From Gnetum montanum (Eukaryota; Streptophyta; Gnetopsida; Gnetales; Gnetaceae), in the NCBI GenBank assembly GCA_015680685.1, contig MNCI01010139.1, positions 91,350-155,349 on the forward strand: a stretch of DNA of 64,000 nt, written 5' to 3'. Under the pieces are notes generated by a model. It was not told where the DNA came from and did not search any database. It saw only the letters and a list, made by a program, of their open reading frames with translations. Both the position numbers and the translations under genes were made by a program. Shown in pieces: positions 11,060 through 22,500 of this stretch; positions within the stretch are counted from its first letter, which is position 1; each line of letters opens with the position of its first letter.

Positions 11060-13149
11060 CTACGGCTGAGTGGGGAGTTCCCCTTGAATTGTTGGAGCAG
11101 GAGGTATGGGAATTATAGGTGGAAGAGGTGTAGATGGAGTTGGAGGATGGTCTATATGTGGGATGTATCCCGAAGGAGAATGAGTCCTCCTAAAGTACTC
11201 CCAAACTTGGTAGTGATGTTGGGGAGTAGTGTGACCCATAGAGTCACTTGGAGAAACTGGTTGCTGCACATAATAACCATATGGATCGGGCTGTCGGTAA
11301 GGGTACTGTTGTGTTGGCGGTGGCATCCCCCATGACTGTGGGTATTGCCACTACTGATGCTTTCCGATGGGTTGTGGTGGAGTTCCATTTGGATAGTATG
11401 TTAGTGGTCGGTGGAACTGACTTGGGTTACCTTGAGGATAAGGTAACCTTTGGGGTGTCTGTCGTTGGTTAAGTCTTGGATTAAGTGCATACACCCCAGA
11501 CTCCTGTAGATGTGAGATAATTGAAAAACATCCCTTAGGATGGTCGTATTGGCAGATCTCACATCCACCTTCATCGTCTGTGTTTGAATCCACAACTTCA
11601 TCAGAGATAGTAATTTTCCCCTTACCCTTGTTATGTGTAGGGCCTAAATCTCTTTGCTTTATCTTGTTCTTGTCACTACTTCGTTCCACCTTAGACTCTT
11701 CTATGATTTTAAAGAAAGTTTCAAGTCTGGAGTCTAAGGAATCCCACAATTGGTCTACCTTAGCCAATACTTCTGTTGTTAGTTTTTGAATCGGCAAGGT
11801 TTTTTTATTTACCAACTCTTTGAGTGGTGACTCATCCTTCTCATCACAAAATTTCACTCCCTTCTTCCGAAGGGAGGGATCGTGGTTGTATTCTTCTGCA
11901 CTTTCCATTTTTCGTAGCTCACCTTCTTCTTTTGCTACTTGTTCCAACAAGAGATGTACTTCATGGGCTCAGAGTTCTGATAGTCTCCCTTGGGCATAAG
12001 TCCCAAGGGTTCTCCTATTCTCATACCTTAGCCCATCTACGATGTGGTGAAGTTGATCTCGTTGAGCATATCCATGGCTTGGGCAACAATGTAACAATGC
12101 GTAGTCATGGCCCATGGTAGCATCCAAGGGTTCATAAGTACCTTGCTTCCATCCTTGGATCTACTTACGCAAGATAGACACTCTGAAGTACGTTTGATAT
12201 TTATCGTTGAAGAGTTCTAACATTTTACTCCACCTCCTGATGGTCTCCGACTCTAAGGAGCAGTACCAACTCTCTGCTTCTTTGGTGAGTGTCCTGGGAA
12301 ACAACTTTAGTTTCTACCACTCGTTCTCTATATTTTGCAAGGCACAGGCATCGTGGAATGCCTATAAATGATGTTGTGGATCTAAGTTGTATCCTCCTTC
12401 AAAGCATGGGATATTATTCATGTCTAAACACTTGATCCGATTGTCCTTTTAATGCCTTGTTGGAATTCTTACTGCCTCTATTATATCGAGCATACTTTGG
12501 GTGGCAAGTAGGGGCTTTTCATGATTATCTCTTTCATGACGCCTATGATGTCTTTGTTGTTACCTACTTTCCCTTCATTCATGCCCTTGTCCTCTCTCTC
12601 GACTCTCTAGTTGAGGTCTCTCATTTTGCCTACATCTATCCTCACCGTTATGTTCTCTATGATTGTGCCCAAAGGTGGAAGGAGAGGGTCAGTGATGGGA
12701 AGAAGGGAAAGAAGGGGAAGAAGGAGGAGAACCATCGCCATGACGATGTTTCCTACCTTCTCTTCTGCTACTTCGGCCCTGATCGTGATGATGATCTAAG
12801 TCCTGTCCTTATTATGAGTTGTTGTTCCCTCTGTGAATAGTTGGCATTCATGAGGATCAGAACCAGTGTTATGTATCGTTGATCGTAGGTTCTGATACCC
12901 AACCTCCTCACCATCGTTAGGAGGGGAAACATCATTTGATAGAGAACCTGTTATAATGGGTTCATCATCTCCTATTTCGCTAAGGACATGTAGGCCTTTG
13001 CCCTTCAATAGGGTATGTTGGCTCTCCTTCCGTGAGTCCCTCATACATTGTGCTTCTATGGGATGATAATACCTCATGTCAAAGTCTTCTGCAACGTATT
13101 CAGCATATAATTTTGTCATGCCAATCTGTGCGAAAGCACAAAAGAGCAT
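11060..13149 (-). pseudogene. Element 2 gag remnant
   Basis: Gag across several frames. From the N-terminal side: an acidic/Ser region (12796-13149), an Arg/Ser-rich basic stretch (about 12640-12800), then the capsid domain at about 11950-12480 with FPRTLTKEAESWYCSL, MLELFNDKYQT and the patch LGTYAQGRL, all matching element 4's gag. The segment 11351-11950 is open: a charged linker, LETFFKIIEESK, and a zinc knuckle-like CEICQYDHPKGC. A Pro/Tyr/Gln-rich tail (11060-11326) joins towards protease. Stops within the capsid part show it is dead. The homologous region in element 1 lacks about 280 bp at its N. Confidence 0.78.
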
Positions 13150-13500
13150 GTTCGGGACTCATCGGTCTGGGTGTAACATGATGTTACCTTGCAAATATCT
13201 CCATTGTAGTTGTTCTTCTTGATGGAGAATAAAGGTAAAGTCTAGAATATACTCATCAGGATGAGTATAGACTATTTGGTATTGTTAAGGACTTGGTGGA
13301 TTTAGGTTATGTGTTTTTGATTGCTGACTGTTCTTTGTATGATCCCTAGGTGGTGAATTGATCTTATGATAAGAAGGAATTGTTATGGGTGTGCTAATTT
13401 TACCGTTATATAAATTTTTTATTTAATTAACCCGAAGGTTCGTTTAGGCTCTCCACGATGTAAGTGATATCCTATGTTCTATTCAGCGCACAAACACATA

Positions 13501-13520
13501 GTCCCCGACAACAGTGACAA
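13501..13520 (-). promoter_or_regulatory. Primer binding site of element 2, decayed tRNA-Asp type
   Basis: TTGTCACTGTTGTCGGGGAC directly after the 5' LTR on the element strand. It aligns with the tRNA-Asp site of element 1 with several changes, mostly C-to-T or G-to-A. Confidence 0.65.
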
Positions 13521-14257
13521 TGATGAGTGGTGAGATACCCCTACACTCAACCATATGAATACAAGCGTAGCATGCACGATCCGATTGAACTCCGTAGACT
13601 AAGTGCCTACACACCCATGGAACACTTAGGGTTAATCATTCGTTGTCTTCCTAGAATTACCTGTAGTTGTCACGATGTATGGTTAAGTAAGTTCGAGGTA
13701 TATGATTTTTATAGTTTTTATGTTTTATGTCTCCTATGCTAGTGAGGTCAAGGGTTGAGAAACTAATGGCTAACTCTAACTAATGAACTAAGTCTAAATT
13801 ACCTAGCATCAGCATCCATTCCCACTTACTGTACACATCCTGAACTAATGGAACCGTGGCTACCAAATGCTAGTCGTTGCTGGGATCACCACGCGTAACG
13901 CATGTGCTCGAAGTGGTCATACTAAGGCACTTAACTAGGAGAGAAGGGTTGAGAGAGAAAGCAGTAAATAACTAATAAATGATGTAAATAATAGATAATA
14001 AATAACAATAAATAAAATCCTAATTAGCCTATTCCATGTACTGCAAGGTTTATCCAAAAAGCTCGTCTTTATTGCAAATGTTTGCTTGAATAAAGATCCA
14101 TTCACTTTAGGATTCCTATTGCGAGCACATGGAAAATATTCTATCTCTGGAGTGATCAATCTACGAGAGTTTCCCTACTATCTAGCCTAGGATGATGAAA
14201 CAAGGGAGAGCCACCTCTTACGTGATATCGTGGCCCATGCGATATCGCATCCCATCA
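13521..14257 (-). repeat. 5' LTR of element 2
   Basis: 737-bp LTR. On the element strand it starts TGATGGGATGCGATATC and ends CTCATCA at 13521. The TATA box present in the left copy is missing: the sequence jumps from the TAAGAGG patch (about 14214-14220) to a GATATC palindrome, a deletion of about 30 bp. Confidence 0.85.
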
Positions 14258-14262
14258 ATCAT

Positions 14263-15495
14263 GAATAATTTAATTTACATCAAGTAGAGTAGAGAAATGA
14301 ATATTCATCTTGCACTGGAATTAAAAAAGAGGGGGGAACTACTTTCTAGAATTTGAAAAGTGAAGAAGAGTTTTGAAATAATATTTTTATAGGTTTTCTT
14401 CTTAAAGAAGAGTTTTGAAATGAATATCACATCATAATTAAAATATATTTATTTTTATAAGCTAAACATGCTTGCTTCTATTTTTGAATGAGGACATTGT
14501 AATCTTGTTAAAATTAATTTTTAACTATAGGCTTTTAAGTCTTCTTAGATGACCTATTATTCTTCATTTAACATTTTAATTTTCTTGATTAGATCTCTCT
14601 TTTTTTCCACACTTTATAACTCAACTTTAGGAGCATTTAGATTGATTTATTTTTCTTTAACTTGGCTTTTTAATCAACAATGTTTCTATGGTTAACCTAC
14701 TAGAATTTCTCAAATTACTTTACAAGGGTTTTATATTTAATACTTTTATCATCTTCTAAATCTAATTATTCACTATTATAGGAAGACAATTCTCAAAACA
14801 AGGGGCATTTTATGGATTCGTAATCATCATAATGTTATTGATTATTAAGTGATTCAATACTAACATATATTTCCTTTATTTATTAACCTCATTTTCCTTT
14901 CATCATCAACAACATCAAGAGTGATTAAATATATTATCCTCTTTCTATTTTTTTATTTTGGTTTTACATGATTTTATTTAGTAAATTGTAACATTTAACC
15001 TATTCATAATTTTGTAAAATGGATTTCTTAATCCATTCTTTTTGAAATTTCAAGATAAGAAACGTTGCTCTGTACATTTTTGCTTCTTTAAAAGTTCTCT
15101 AGGAAAGAATATAACATCATCTTCTTTATCATTTTAAATAATATTAAATTCTAAAGTAGTATCTTTGAGAAAATTTTTTCTAAAATGGATTGCAACATTT
15201 CAAAACTTATTCTCTAAAAAACTAACTCATCAGCAGTGGTTGTTGCTCTAAGTTATCGTTGGTTTCTCTAGGGAGGAGAAAACAATGTTTTGTTTAATAT
15301 TTGTAATACAAGATATAGCAAATCATGTAAAAAAGTGCACTTCCTATGTGTACTCAAAGTTAAATCCTATCAAGCATTCAAGCCAAGATAAAAAATTTAC
15401 CCCTTCTAAGTCATTTTACCCTGGTTGAGAAATCTCATTGAATTTTTTAGAGAAAAAAAATGACATTTTCAAAAATTACTCATTATTATTGAAGG
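14263..15495. other. Spacer between elements 2 and 3
   Basis: Very AT-rich, with many T-runs. No gene, repeat termini or coding similarity seen. Confidence 0.6.
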
Positions 15496-16409
15496 TGATT
15501 AGCATGAAAGTGTCACGTTGATGGGCCCACATTAACGCAACATCGTCGATGGGGTCCCGTTTACGTGGTGTTGCCCTGTTGACAAGGCTGCATCAAAGTA
15601 GTGTTTACTATGCCTACAAGGCCCCATCATCGCAATCCAACAATAAAAACTATAAATATGAGCTCCTAGTTGTGTTTATGAAAGGTTAAGTCATAGTAAT
15701 ATCCAATCTCATGTAGTTTTTACATTTGAAAGTTAGAATATTTTCCTGAGTGCCCACTATAGGAGTCATTAAGTGTACGAATCTTTATTTAAGTACTGTT
15801 GTACCTAAGCACGATAGTGTGTGCGGCAATAAATATGAGCTTCTTGATAAACTTTGCAGCATTTTGGATAGTTTAAATGTTTTATTCATGCATTTTATGT
15901 TTTTAGCTATTTATTCAATGTTCCTTAGTAATTAAGTAAGATAAGCTAAATAGCAATTAAGTAAACACATAAGTACACCCACTTCAAGCATGTGTATGAT
16001 GTTTGGTAATCCCAACAGTGCTTAATGCTTAGTAACCTAGCAATGTTATATGTGTCCAAGATGTCTACAACAACTAGGATAAGATACTTATGTTAGAACT
16101 AGTTAAATAATAGTTAGCCCAGTAGATTAAACTAGACATTAAATTACTTTATTATTTATCCTGTTTATTTTAGGCACCAAAACCATAAACTATAAAATGA
16201 AAAAAATCATATGCCTTGATTACACTTAACCATACCTTTGTACATCACAAGTGTAATTGGGAAGACAATGAATGACCATTAGGGCAAGGTTCACTTCTTA
16301 GATGACTAGTGTACTAGAACACATAGCGCACGTAGAATTTAACTAAATCATACATGAATGCTTCGTGATCCATAGGGTTGATTGTATGGGTACCTTTCAC
16401 TGCTCATCA
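15496..16409 (+). repeat. 5' LTR of element 3
   Basis: 914 bp, TGATTAG...CTCATCA, matching 27711-28640. The first bases have drifted from TGATGAG. The last ~50 bp of U5 are related to those of elements 1, 2 and 4. CTATAAATA (15650-15658) is the TATA box, giving a U3 of about 155 bp. Confidence 0.88.
15650..15658 (+). promoter_or_regulatory. LTR TATA box, element 3
   Basis: CTATAAATA followed by TGAGCTCC; the same box lies in the 3' LTR near 27864-27872 (CTATAAATA). Confidence 0.65.
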
Positions 16410-16429
16410 TTGGTGTTGTTGTTGAGGAC
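16410..16429 (+). promoter_or_regulatory. Primer binding site of element 3, decayed tRNA-Asp type
   Basis: TTGGTGTTGTTGTTGAGGAC directly after the LTR. It lines up with TTGGCGCCGTTGTCAGGGAT of element 1; the differences are mainly C-to-T. Confidence 0.7.
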
Positions 16430-16701
16430 TCTTTTTGTTTAAAACATGGGCTATCTATGATTAGTGAACATCATTAACATCATTGGATGAACCCCTAAGG
16501 TCAACATCACTCTCACATGTAATATAATTATATAAGCACACTAAAATTCTATTTGTTTGCAAAATTTCTTCTTCTCTAAGGTGTGACGATGCTAAACCAC
16601 TGATCCCATAATAGTATAAGATGGTATATACTCATCCAAATGATTATGTGCCTAATTTCACCTTAATTCTACATTAGGATGAACAACTATGATGGTGTGA
16701 T

Positions 16702-18960
16702 ATGGAAGGTAACATTATAATGCCTCCTGATCAATCTATGTCTATGATGTTGTCTCAAAATCTTAAGAAATTAAGCATTGACAGTCTTCAAGAGGAGGAC
16801 GTTGTGCATGATTATGACTACCAAGACTACCATCCCACTAAAAAACAACACAAGAGAGATCAACACAAGGAGAAACATCATGAATTTGCAAAGGAAAAAT
16901 AGTTCACCAATCCCTTGTTCTTTCTGAACCAAGATAACATTGATGACCCCTTCTCTAGGGGCTCTCAACATGAAAATTCTCCACCCCTCATTATTGGTGA
17001 TGGGGGGTGTGAACATGAATATCCATTCCACTATCAAAAAACCAAGTTCAAGTAAATATGGCAATCAAGGGAAGGGCTCAGACAAGTATCAAAATGATAA
17101 GAAACCTAATGAACATGGCCATGATAATCAAAGGAGAGTTAGCAAATACCATGGTGGTGGTAGTCCTCCTCCCTCTTCATCCTCTTCATCTGCATCTTCT
17201 TCTTCTTCTTCTTTTAGTTGTGAAAAACATTGTATAATGAACAATCATGATGGAGGTGAGTAGTAGGAAAATAATACCTATCGCCATGCCCATAATAATT
17301 GAAGGGGTAACAGAGGACATCATTGGTGACAATGAAATAATGATGATGTTGAGCCTTTACTGGTAACTTGGATCATGCTTAACATTGTAGAGGCTATTTC
17401 CTCTACAATGACTAATAGAAATTGAAGCTATTTCCTAGAATACTCATCAAAGAGCAGAAAGCTACTACCAATCCTTCTAATCAAAATCCATTCATAGATG
17501 GAGTATCATGCTTAAAATATTTAATGATGAATACCAAACATACTTTAGAGTGTCTAATTTAAGAAGGAAAATCAAATGTTGGAAATAGCGAATACATGAA
17601 CCCTTAGATGCCACCATGCATAGATATTATTCTCTCTTACATCGATGCCCTAGCCATGGTTATTCTTAGAGGGAAAAACTTTGCCACATCATAGATGGGC
17701 TCAAAGTAGAAACTAGAAGAACTCTTGGGTTTATGCCCAAGGAAGACTATTCAAACTAAGAGCTCATCAGATACAAAGGCTAATAGAGTAGGTAGTAAAA
17801 GAAGATGAGTTATGAAAAAGGAAAAGTGTAAAAGAATATAATAAATATTCTTCCATCAAGAAAAGGAAGGTTCAATTTTGTGATAAGGAGGAGTCACCAC
17901 TTGATGAGGTGGTGAATAGGAAAACCTTGCCCATCTGAAAATTTATTTTTGATATTTTGACAAAGGTTGATGAATTAGGGGACTCTTTGGATGAAAAATT
18001 CCAAACTGCTTTGAAGATTACTGAAGAATCAAAAGAGTAGAATAGCAATCACAACTACACGGGGTGGAAAGAAGTTGAATGTGCCTACCAAAAAGGCAAG
18101 GGAAAAGCTATTGTAGTAGAAGAAGTTGTGGAGATAGACTCCAATGATGATGTTGGATGTGACATTTGTTAGTATGAACATCCTACAGGATTTTGCCTTG
18201 TGGTTTCACACTTAAAAGAGTCTGAGATGTACATAATGAATCCTTAACTAGCATGGAGGCAAGCACCTAGATGATTACCTTATCCTCAAGGCAATCTAAG
18301 GTAATTCCACTAGCAACAAATAAGATTACTATCCAAGTGGAGCTCCACCACAACCGTATGAGAAATACTAGTAGTAGCAGCAACCACAGTTGTGGGTGGT
18401 ACCACCACCAAGATAGTAGTACCCTTACAAGCAACTAGATCCATATGGGTACTATGTTTAACAACTTGTTTCTACATGAAGTTCTGCCAACCATGCCTCA
18501 TTCCAACAACACTATTGTCCTCTAGAGTACCATTAAACTCATTCATCATCTACTTGAGGAAAGCACCCCTATCCATACTATCCTCCACATTTGTCTACAC
18601 ACATCCCTCCACCCTCAACCCAGTTACCTCATGCTTAATCCATGTAGGGTGAAATTCCCTGAAAGCCATAGCAACAAAATGCTACAAGGGATGTAAATTT
18701 ATAACGAGCCTTCTAGTTGAGTGGTTTGGATAATTGATCTAGAAAATGATCAGTTTTCCAACCCAACAGTCCTCCAAAACCCTCACAACCTAATGCATCT
18801 AGTCACTTTGTATCTTCAACATCTTCATCCTCTACATCAAACACATTCGAAAGCCCTTCAAATCAAACACCACCTCAAATCCTCACTATGAAGTTAACTC
18901 ATGCCATCTCCATGGATCAAGGATAGAAACCTTCCCACAAAGAGATCTAACTAAGGAAGT
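16702..18960 (+). pseudogene. Element 3 gag remnant
   Basis: The first open piece (16702-16902) starts Met-Glu-Gly and has the acidic HDYDYQDYH stretch and a Lys/His-rich end. A Gly/Pro/Ser-rich piece at 16940-17263 contains a run of Ser codons (TCT/TCA microsatellite). The capsid segment lies at about 17520-17820 with WKQ-like and LHRCP motifs shared with element 4. At about 17860-18250 comes a charged linker and CDIC*YEHPTGFC, the zinc knuckle with one residue replaced by a TAG stop. A Pro/Gln/Tyr-rich tail runs to about 18960. Many stops; non-functional. Confidence 0.72.
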
Positions 18961-18984
18961 CCTCTTATTTACTTATAGATCATT

Positions 18985-19340
18985 GAACATGAGCAATGCA
19001 AGGTTCTTCTTAATTTTTGTTATGGTGTCAATCTCATCTCCTATGGCATGTACAAGGGCTGGAACCAACCACCTCTTAAGAAGAGAAATATCCATTTGAA
19101 ATTGGAAAACCAGTCAATCATTGCCCCTTTGGAATTAGTGGAGGACATTGTGACCACGGTTTATGGGTGGTCCTATCCTACCAATTTTCTAGTGATAAAG
19201 GTAGAAAACTGCAAAGGTGACTTCCCCATCATCATGGAACATGCATGGTTAAGCATTGTTGATGCATGAATGGGCATCAAGAACCTCTCCTTGAAAATTT
19301 CCAAGGAGAACGAATTTGGATGTCTTAAGAATAAGTGATT
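18985..19340 (+). pseudogene. Element 3 protease, active-site Asp lost
   Basis: Retropepsin-like. The active-site region reads KVLLNFCYGVNLISYGMY where element 2 has ALLDLGSGVNLISREMY: the catalytic Asp is Asn (one G-to-A change) and the following Gly-Ser are altered. The remainder is well kept: LELVEDIVTTVYGWSYP, NFLVIKVEN and PIIMEHAWL. The open piece is 19048-19269, but the true frame begins upstream of that Met. Confidence 0.78.
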
Positions 19341-19859
19341 TGCATGCATTGTGTACAACAATAATAGATGCAATTACATGTAGAAAATCTAATTGATTAA
19401 AAGTACATACATTAAAGCATGCAACCGATGTGCACATGAAATAGATATTCAAAGGTACTTATACATAGCCACTAAAAAATAAGAGGTCTCTAAGTGGCTG
19501 ATATCTAACTTTAATAGTAGAACACTATGCATAGAACCTACTAAGAGCCTAACATGTGCCTATGTCAAGGGCATGGTTGAACTTGACCTAGTTCATCACT
19601 AACTCTCTGATAATGAAGATGATGATACCTATTTGGGAGAGTTAGAAATATTTGATAATTTCAAGCTAAAACCCCTAGATTTAAAAACACTACTAGCCAC
19701 CATGAAGTATGCATTTTTAAAATTTTTTAAGCTAATTATAATCAATGCAAATCTTGCTCTTGAACAAAAAGAAAAGCTATTGCAGTTGGTTAAAAAATGG
19801 CCAATAGCCTTTGCTTGGTCATATCTTGAACTGAACAGAATTGATCCAAGGATATGCTA

Positions 19860-21070
19860 GCGTTGTATCTACACTGACCTAGCCATGAATCCAAGAAGTT
19901 AGCCACAGATGTTGCTAAACTCCAAGTTGAAATGAATTGTTAAAGAAAAAATAGAAAAACTCCTCAAGGTAGGGTTCATCTATCACATCATGGATAGTGA
20001 GTGGATTAGCCCACTCATAATTATGCCAAAGAAAGGTAGAAAGTAGTGGGTCTGCATCAACTTTAGGCTATTGAATATGGCAATATTTAAAGATCATTTT
20101 GCATTACCATTTATGGATCAAGTATTGGACACTATATCTAGGCATTACTATTATAGATTCTTTTATAGTTATAGCGGCTATAACCAAATCTAGATTGCAC
20201 CTGAAGATGAGGACAAAACAACATTCATGAGTCCCTAGGGGACTCTTGCATATTGCAATATGTCATTTAGTCTATGTAATGCCCCTACAACATTCCAATG
20301 CCTACTCCTAAGTATTTTTCAAATGTAGATTGGTATCAGGATATAAGTCTTTATAGATGACTTCTCTACCTATGGGACTACATTTGAGCAAGCCGTAAAT
20401 CACCTTGAGCAAGTACTAAAAAGATGTGTTGAAACAAACCATAGGCTCAATTTTCAAAAAATCCATTTAACGGTCTAGGAAGGCATAGTACTAGGGCACA
20501 AAATTACTCAAAGAAGGATTAAGGTAGACACTAAAAAGATAAGGGTTATCCAAGGAATCACATGTCAACTAGAGATAGTCAAAGATGTCCAGTCATTCCT
20601 TGGATACACTAGCTACTACTAATAGTTTATAGAGAATTTCTCTAATATCACAAAGTTATGGATTAAGCTTATAAAGAAAGATTCTCCATTCATCTAGACC
20701 AAGGAATGTGAACATGCATTCCAATAGCTAAAGGAAAAACTCATAGAAACTTCAATTCTACAGGAACTAGACTAGTCTAGACCATTTCACATAATGATAG
20801 ATGTATCTAGTTATGCCTTAGGAGCCTTGCTTATACAATTGGATGATAAGAAACATCCATATTACATCCACTACACATGATGAAGCATTGTGGATGTATA
20901 CTTGAATTACATCACAACTTAGAAAGAACTAATGACAGTGGTGTATGTTCTTGAAAAGTTCAAGTACTATGTGGTTGGCTATAAAGTATTTGTATACATA
21001 TATCACAGTTCCATCCACTTCCTAATAAACAAGTCAATGATAAGCCCTTGTATCATACGGTGGTCATGAT
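19860..21070 (+). pseudogene. Element 3 reverse transcriptase and RNase H
   Basis: Copies element RNA to DNA. Motifs in order: FIYHIMDSEWISPL and PKKGRK*WVCINFR (about 19975-20070), DHFALPFMDQVLD (about 20094-20130), YSGYNQI*IAPEDEDKTTF, LCNAPTTFQ (about 20275-20300) and the catalytic box VFIDDFSTYG (about 20347-20376, YxDD-type with both Asp kept). RNase H follows (about 20785-21010): IDVSSYALGALLIQ, the KELMTVVYVLEKFKYY stretch, and VYIYHSSI where YTDHS is usual, so one catalytic Asp is Tyr. About 13 stops; by my reading about nine are TAG. The sequence is closest to the Athila/Tat type. Confidence 0.85.
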
Positions 21071-21329
21071 CTTGCAAGAATTTAGTCTCACAATGGTAGA
21101 TTTAAAAAGGGACTGAGAATGTGGTCATTAACCATCCCTCTTGATTAACATGGGATAACAAAGAGGAGGAGAGCCCACTCTCTAATTAATTTTTAGATGA
21201 ACTCCTCTTTATAGGAGCAATAAATGACCAAGTGCCTGTTAAATCAAAATGGTATGATGGAATCCTCACTTACCTTCTTACTCAAAAGATGCCATAAGAT
21301 CTAGACTTTAGGAAGAAGCAATAGTTTTT

Positions 21330-22500
21330 TCATCAAGCTAAGTACTTCATGGAAATCAATAGAAACCTCTACAAGATATGCATCGATGGCCTAGTTTGTT
21401 GGTGTGTTCCTGATGCAGACTAATTACACGTTCTCTAGGATGCTCATGAAGGTCCTTGTAGAGGTCATTATGTTGGGAGAAACACGACCATAAAAATCAT
21501 TATGGTAGGATAATATTGGCCTACAATCTTCAAGGATGCCCACCAATTTATCTAATCTTGTAAACATTGTCAATGAGATGGTGAGGTGATTGCTCGAATG
21601 AAGGGTTATCAATAGTGGATTCAACCACTAGAGCCCTTTGACATATGGGGCATAGAATTCATGGGTCCCATCACAGCCATGCCCAATAACAAGACATACA
21701 ACATCATAGTAGTTGACTATTGTACCAAATGGGTAGAAACAGTAGCTATCACTGATTGTACATCATCCACCACTGCTAGATTTGTACAACATATTTTAAA
21801 TAGGTTTGGTATGTCATTTGCATTGATTTCTAACAATGGAACCCATTTTATAGGTGCCACATTTTGAAAGTTAATGTAACATTTGGGGGTCGAACATAAA
21901 GTAACATCTTATCACCACCAAGACAATGGTCATGCAAAGGTAACTAATAGGAAGATTACAAAGATTATAACAAGAATTATTAGCAAATATAGGAGAGACT
22001 AGAGCACAAAACTCAATGATGCCCTCTAGGCCTACCACTCAACATGGAAACTCCCTATAGGCTACTCTCCCTATGAGCTAGTGGATGGAAAACTTCTAAC
22101 ACTTCCAATCTAATTTGAGCTTTGTACACTTTTAACAACCTATGACTTGAACCTTGACCCAAGCCTAGCATAAAAAGAAAGATTTATGAACTTGAATGTG
22201 TTAGATGAAAATTGATTAGTGGTCCTATATTTGAATGAAGTGCACAAGGTATACAAGAAGAAATTCCATGACCTCAGAATACGGAAAGTAAAATTTCAAC
22301 TGTGAGATAAGGTTCTCTACTGGAATCCCACACACATACCTAAGAAAACTAAATTACAAATGTTGTGTGAGGGACCTTTTATAATTGAAAAATTTTTTTC
22401 CTATGGGGCCATGTTAATCTCAAAACCTTAGAGCCCAAACAAAAAGTAGTTGGTTAACATCGAACAAGTAAAACCTTTTATTAAGACAAAGTAAGCCAAT
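21330..22500 (+). pseudogene. Element 3 integrase, all three catalytic acids changed
   Basis: Inserts element DNA. An HHCC zinc-binding part is visible: HEGPCRGH then SCKHCQ (about 21443-21577). Core: WGIEFMGP (about 21646-21669) where GIDFMGP is usual, so D is E; LISNNGTHFIGATF (about 21823-21867) where SDNG is usual, so D is N; VTNRKITKI (about 21938-21964) where the family has a catalytic Glu in NRE-I, so E is K. Two of these are single G-to-A changes. After the core, STWKLPIGYSPYELVDGK and the C-terminal chromo-less tail with VNIEQVKPFIKTK end at 22492 with TAA. The longest open piece is 21661-21867. Confidence 0.85.

Larger units (their letters stand above)
7273..14257 (-). mobile_element. 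Element 2: Ty3/Gypsy LTR retrotransposon, gag-protease only
   Basis: About 7 kb, minus strand, bounded by a perfect 5-bp duplication ATCAT (7268-7272 and 14258-14262). The right LTR is 13521-14257, followed on the element strand by a tRNA-Asp-type primer site. The left LTR starts at 7273. Interior order on the element strand: gag, protease, U-rich repeat block, conserved 3' block, polypurine tract. I see no reverse transcriptase, RNase H or integrase in about 1.9 kb between protease and the polypurine tract, so it is non-autonomous. It is related to element 1 but has different LTR middles. Confidence 0.88.

Noticed and set aside
12457-12840. 127-codon plus-strand frame
   Set aside because: Antisense shadow of the element 2 gag basic region and capsid.
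15491-15495. GAAGG as a clean target duplication for element 3
   Set aside because: The right flank is AAGGG; it matches only with a one-base shift, so I do not count it as a duplication.
16940-17263. Ser-rich open frame as a separate protein
   Set aside because: The run comes from a TCT/TCC microsatellite inside element 3 gag, at the place of the Ser run in element 4 gag.
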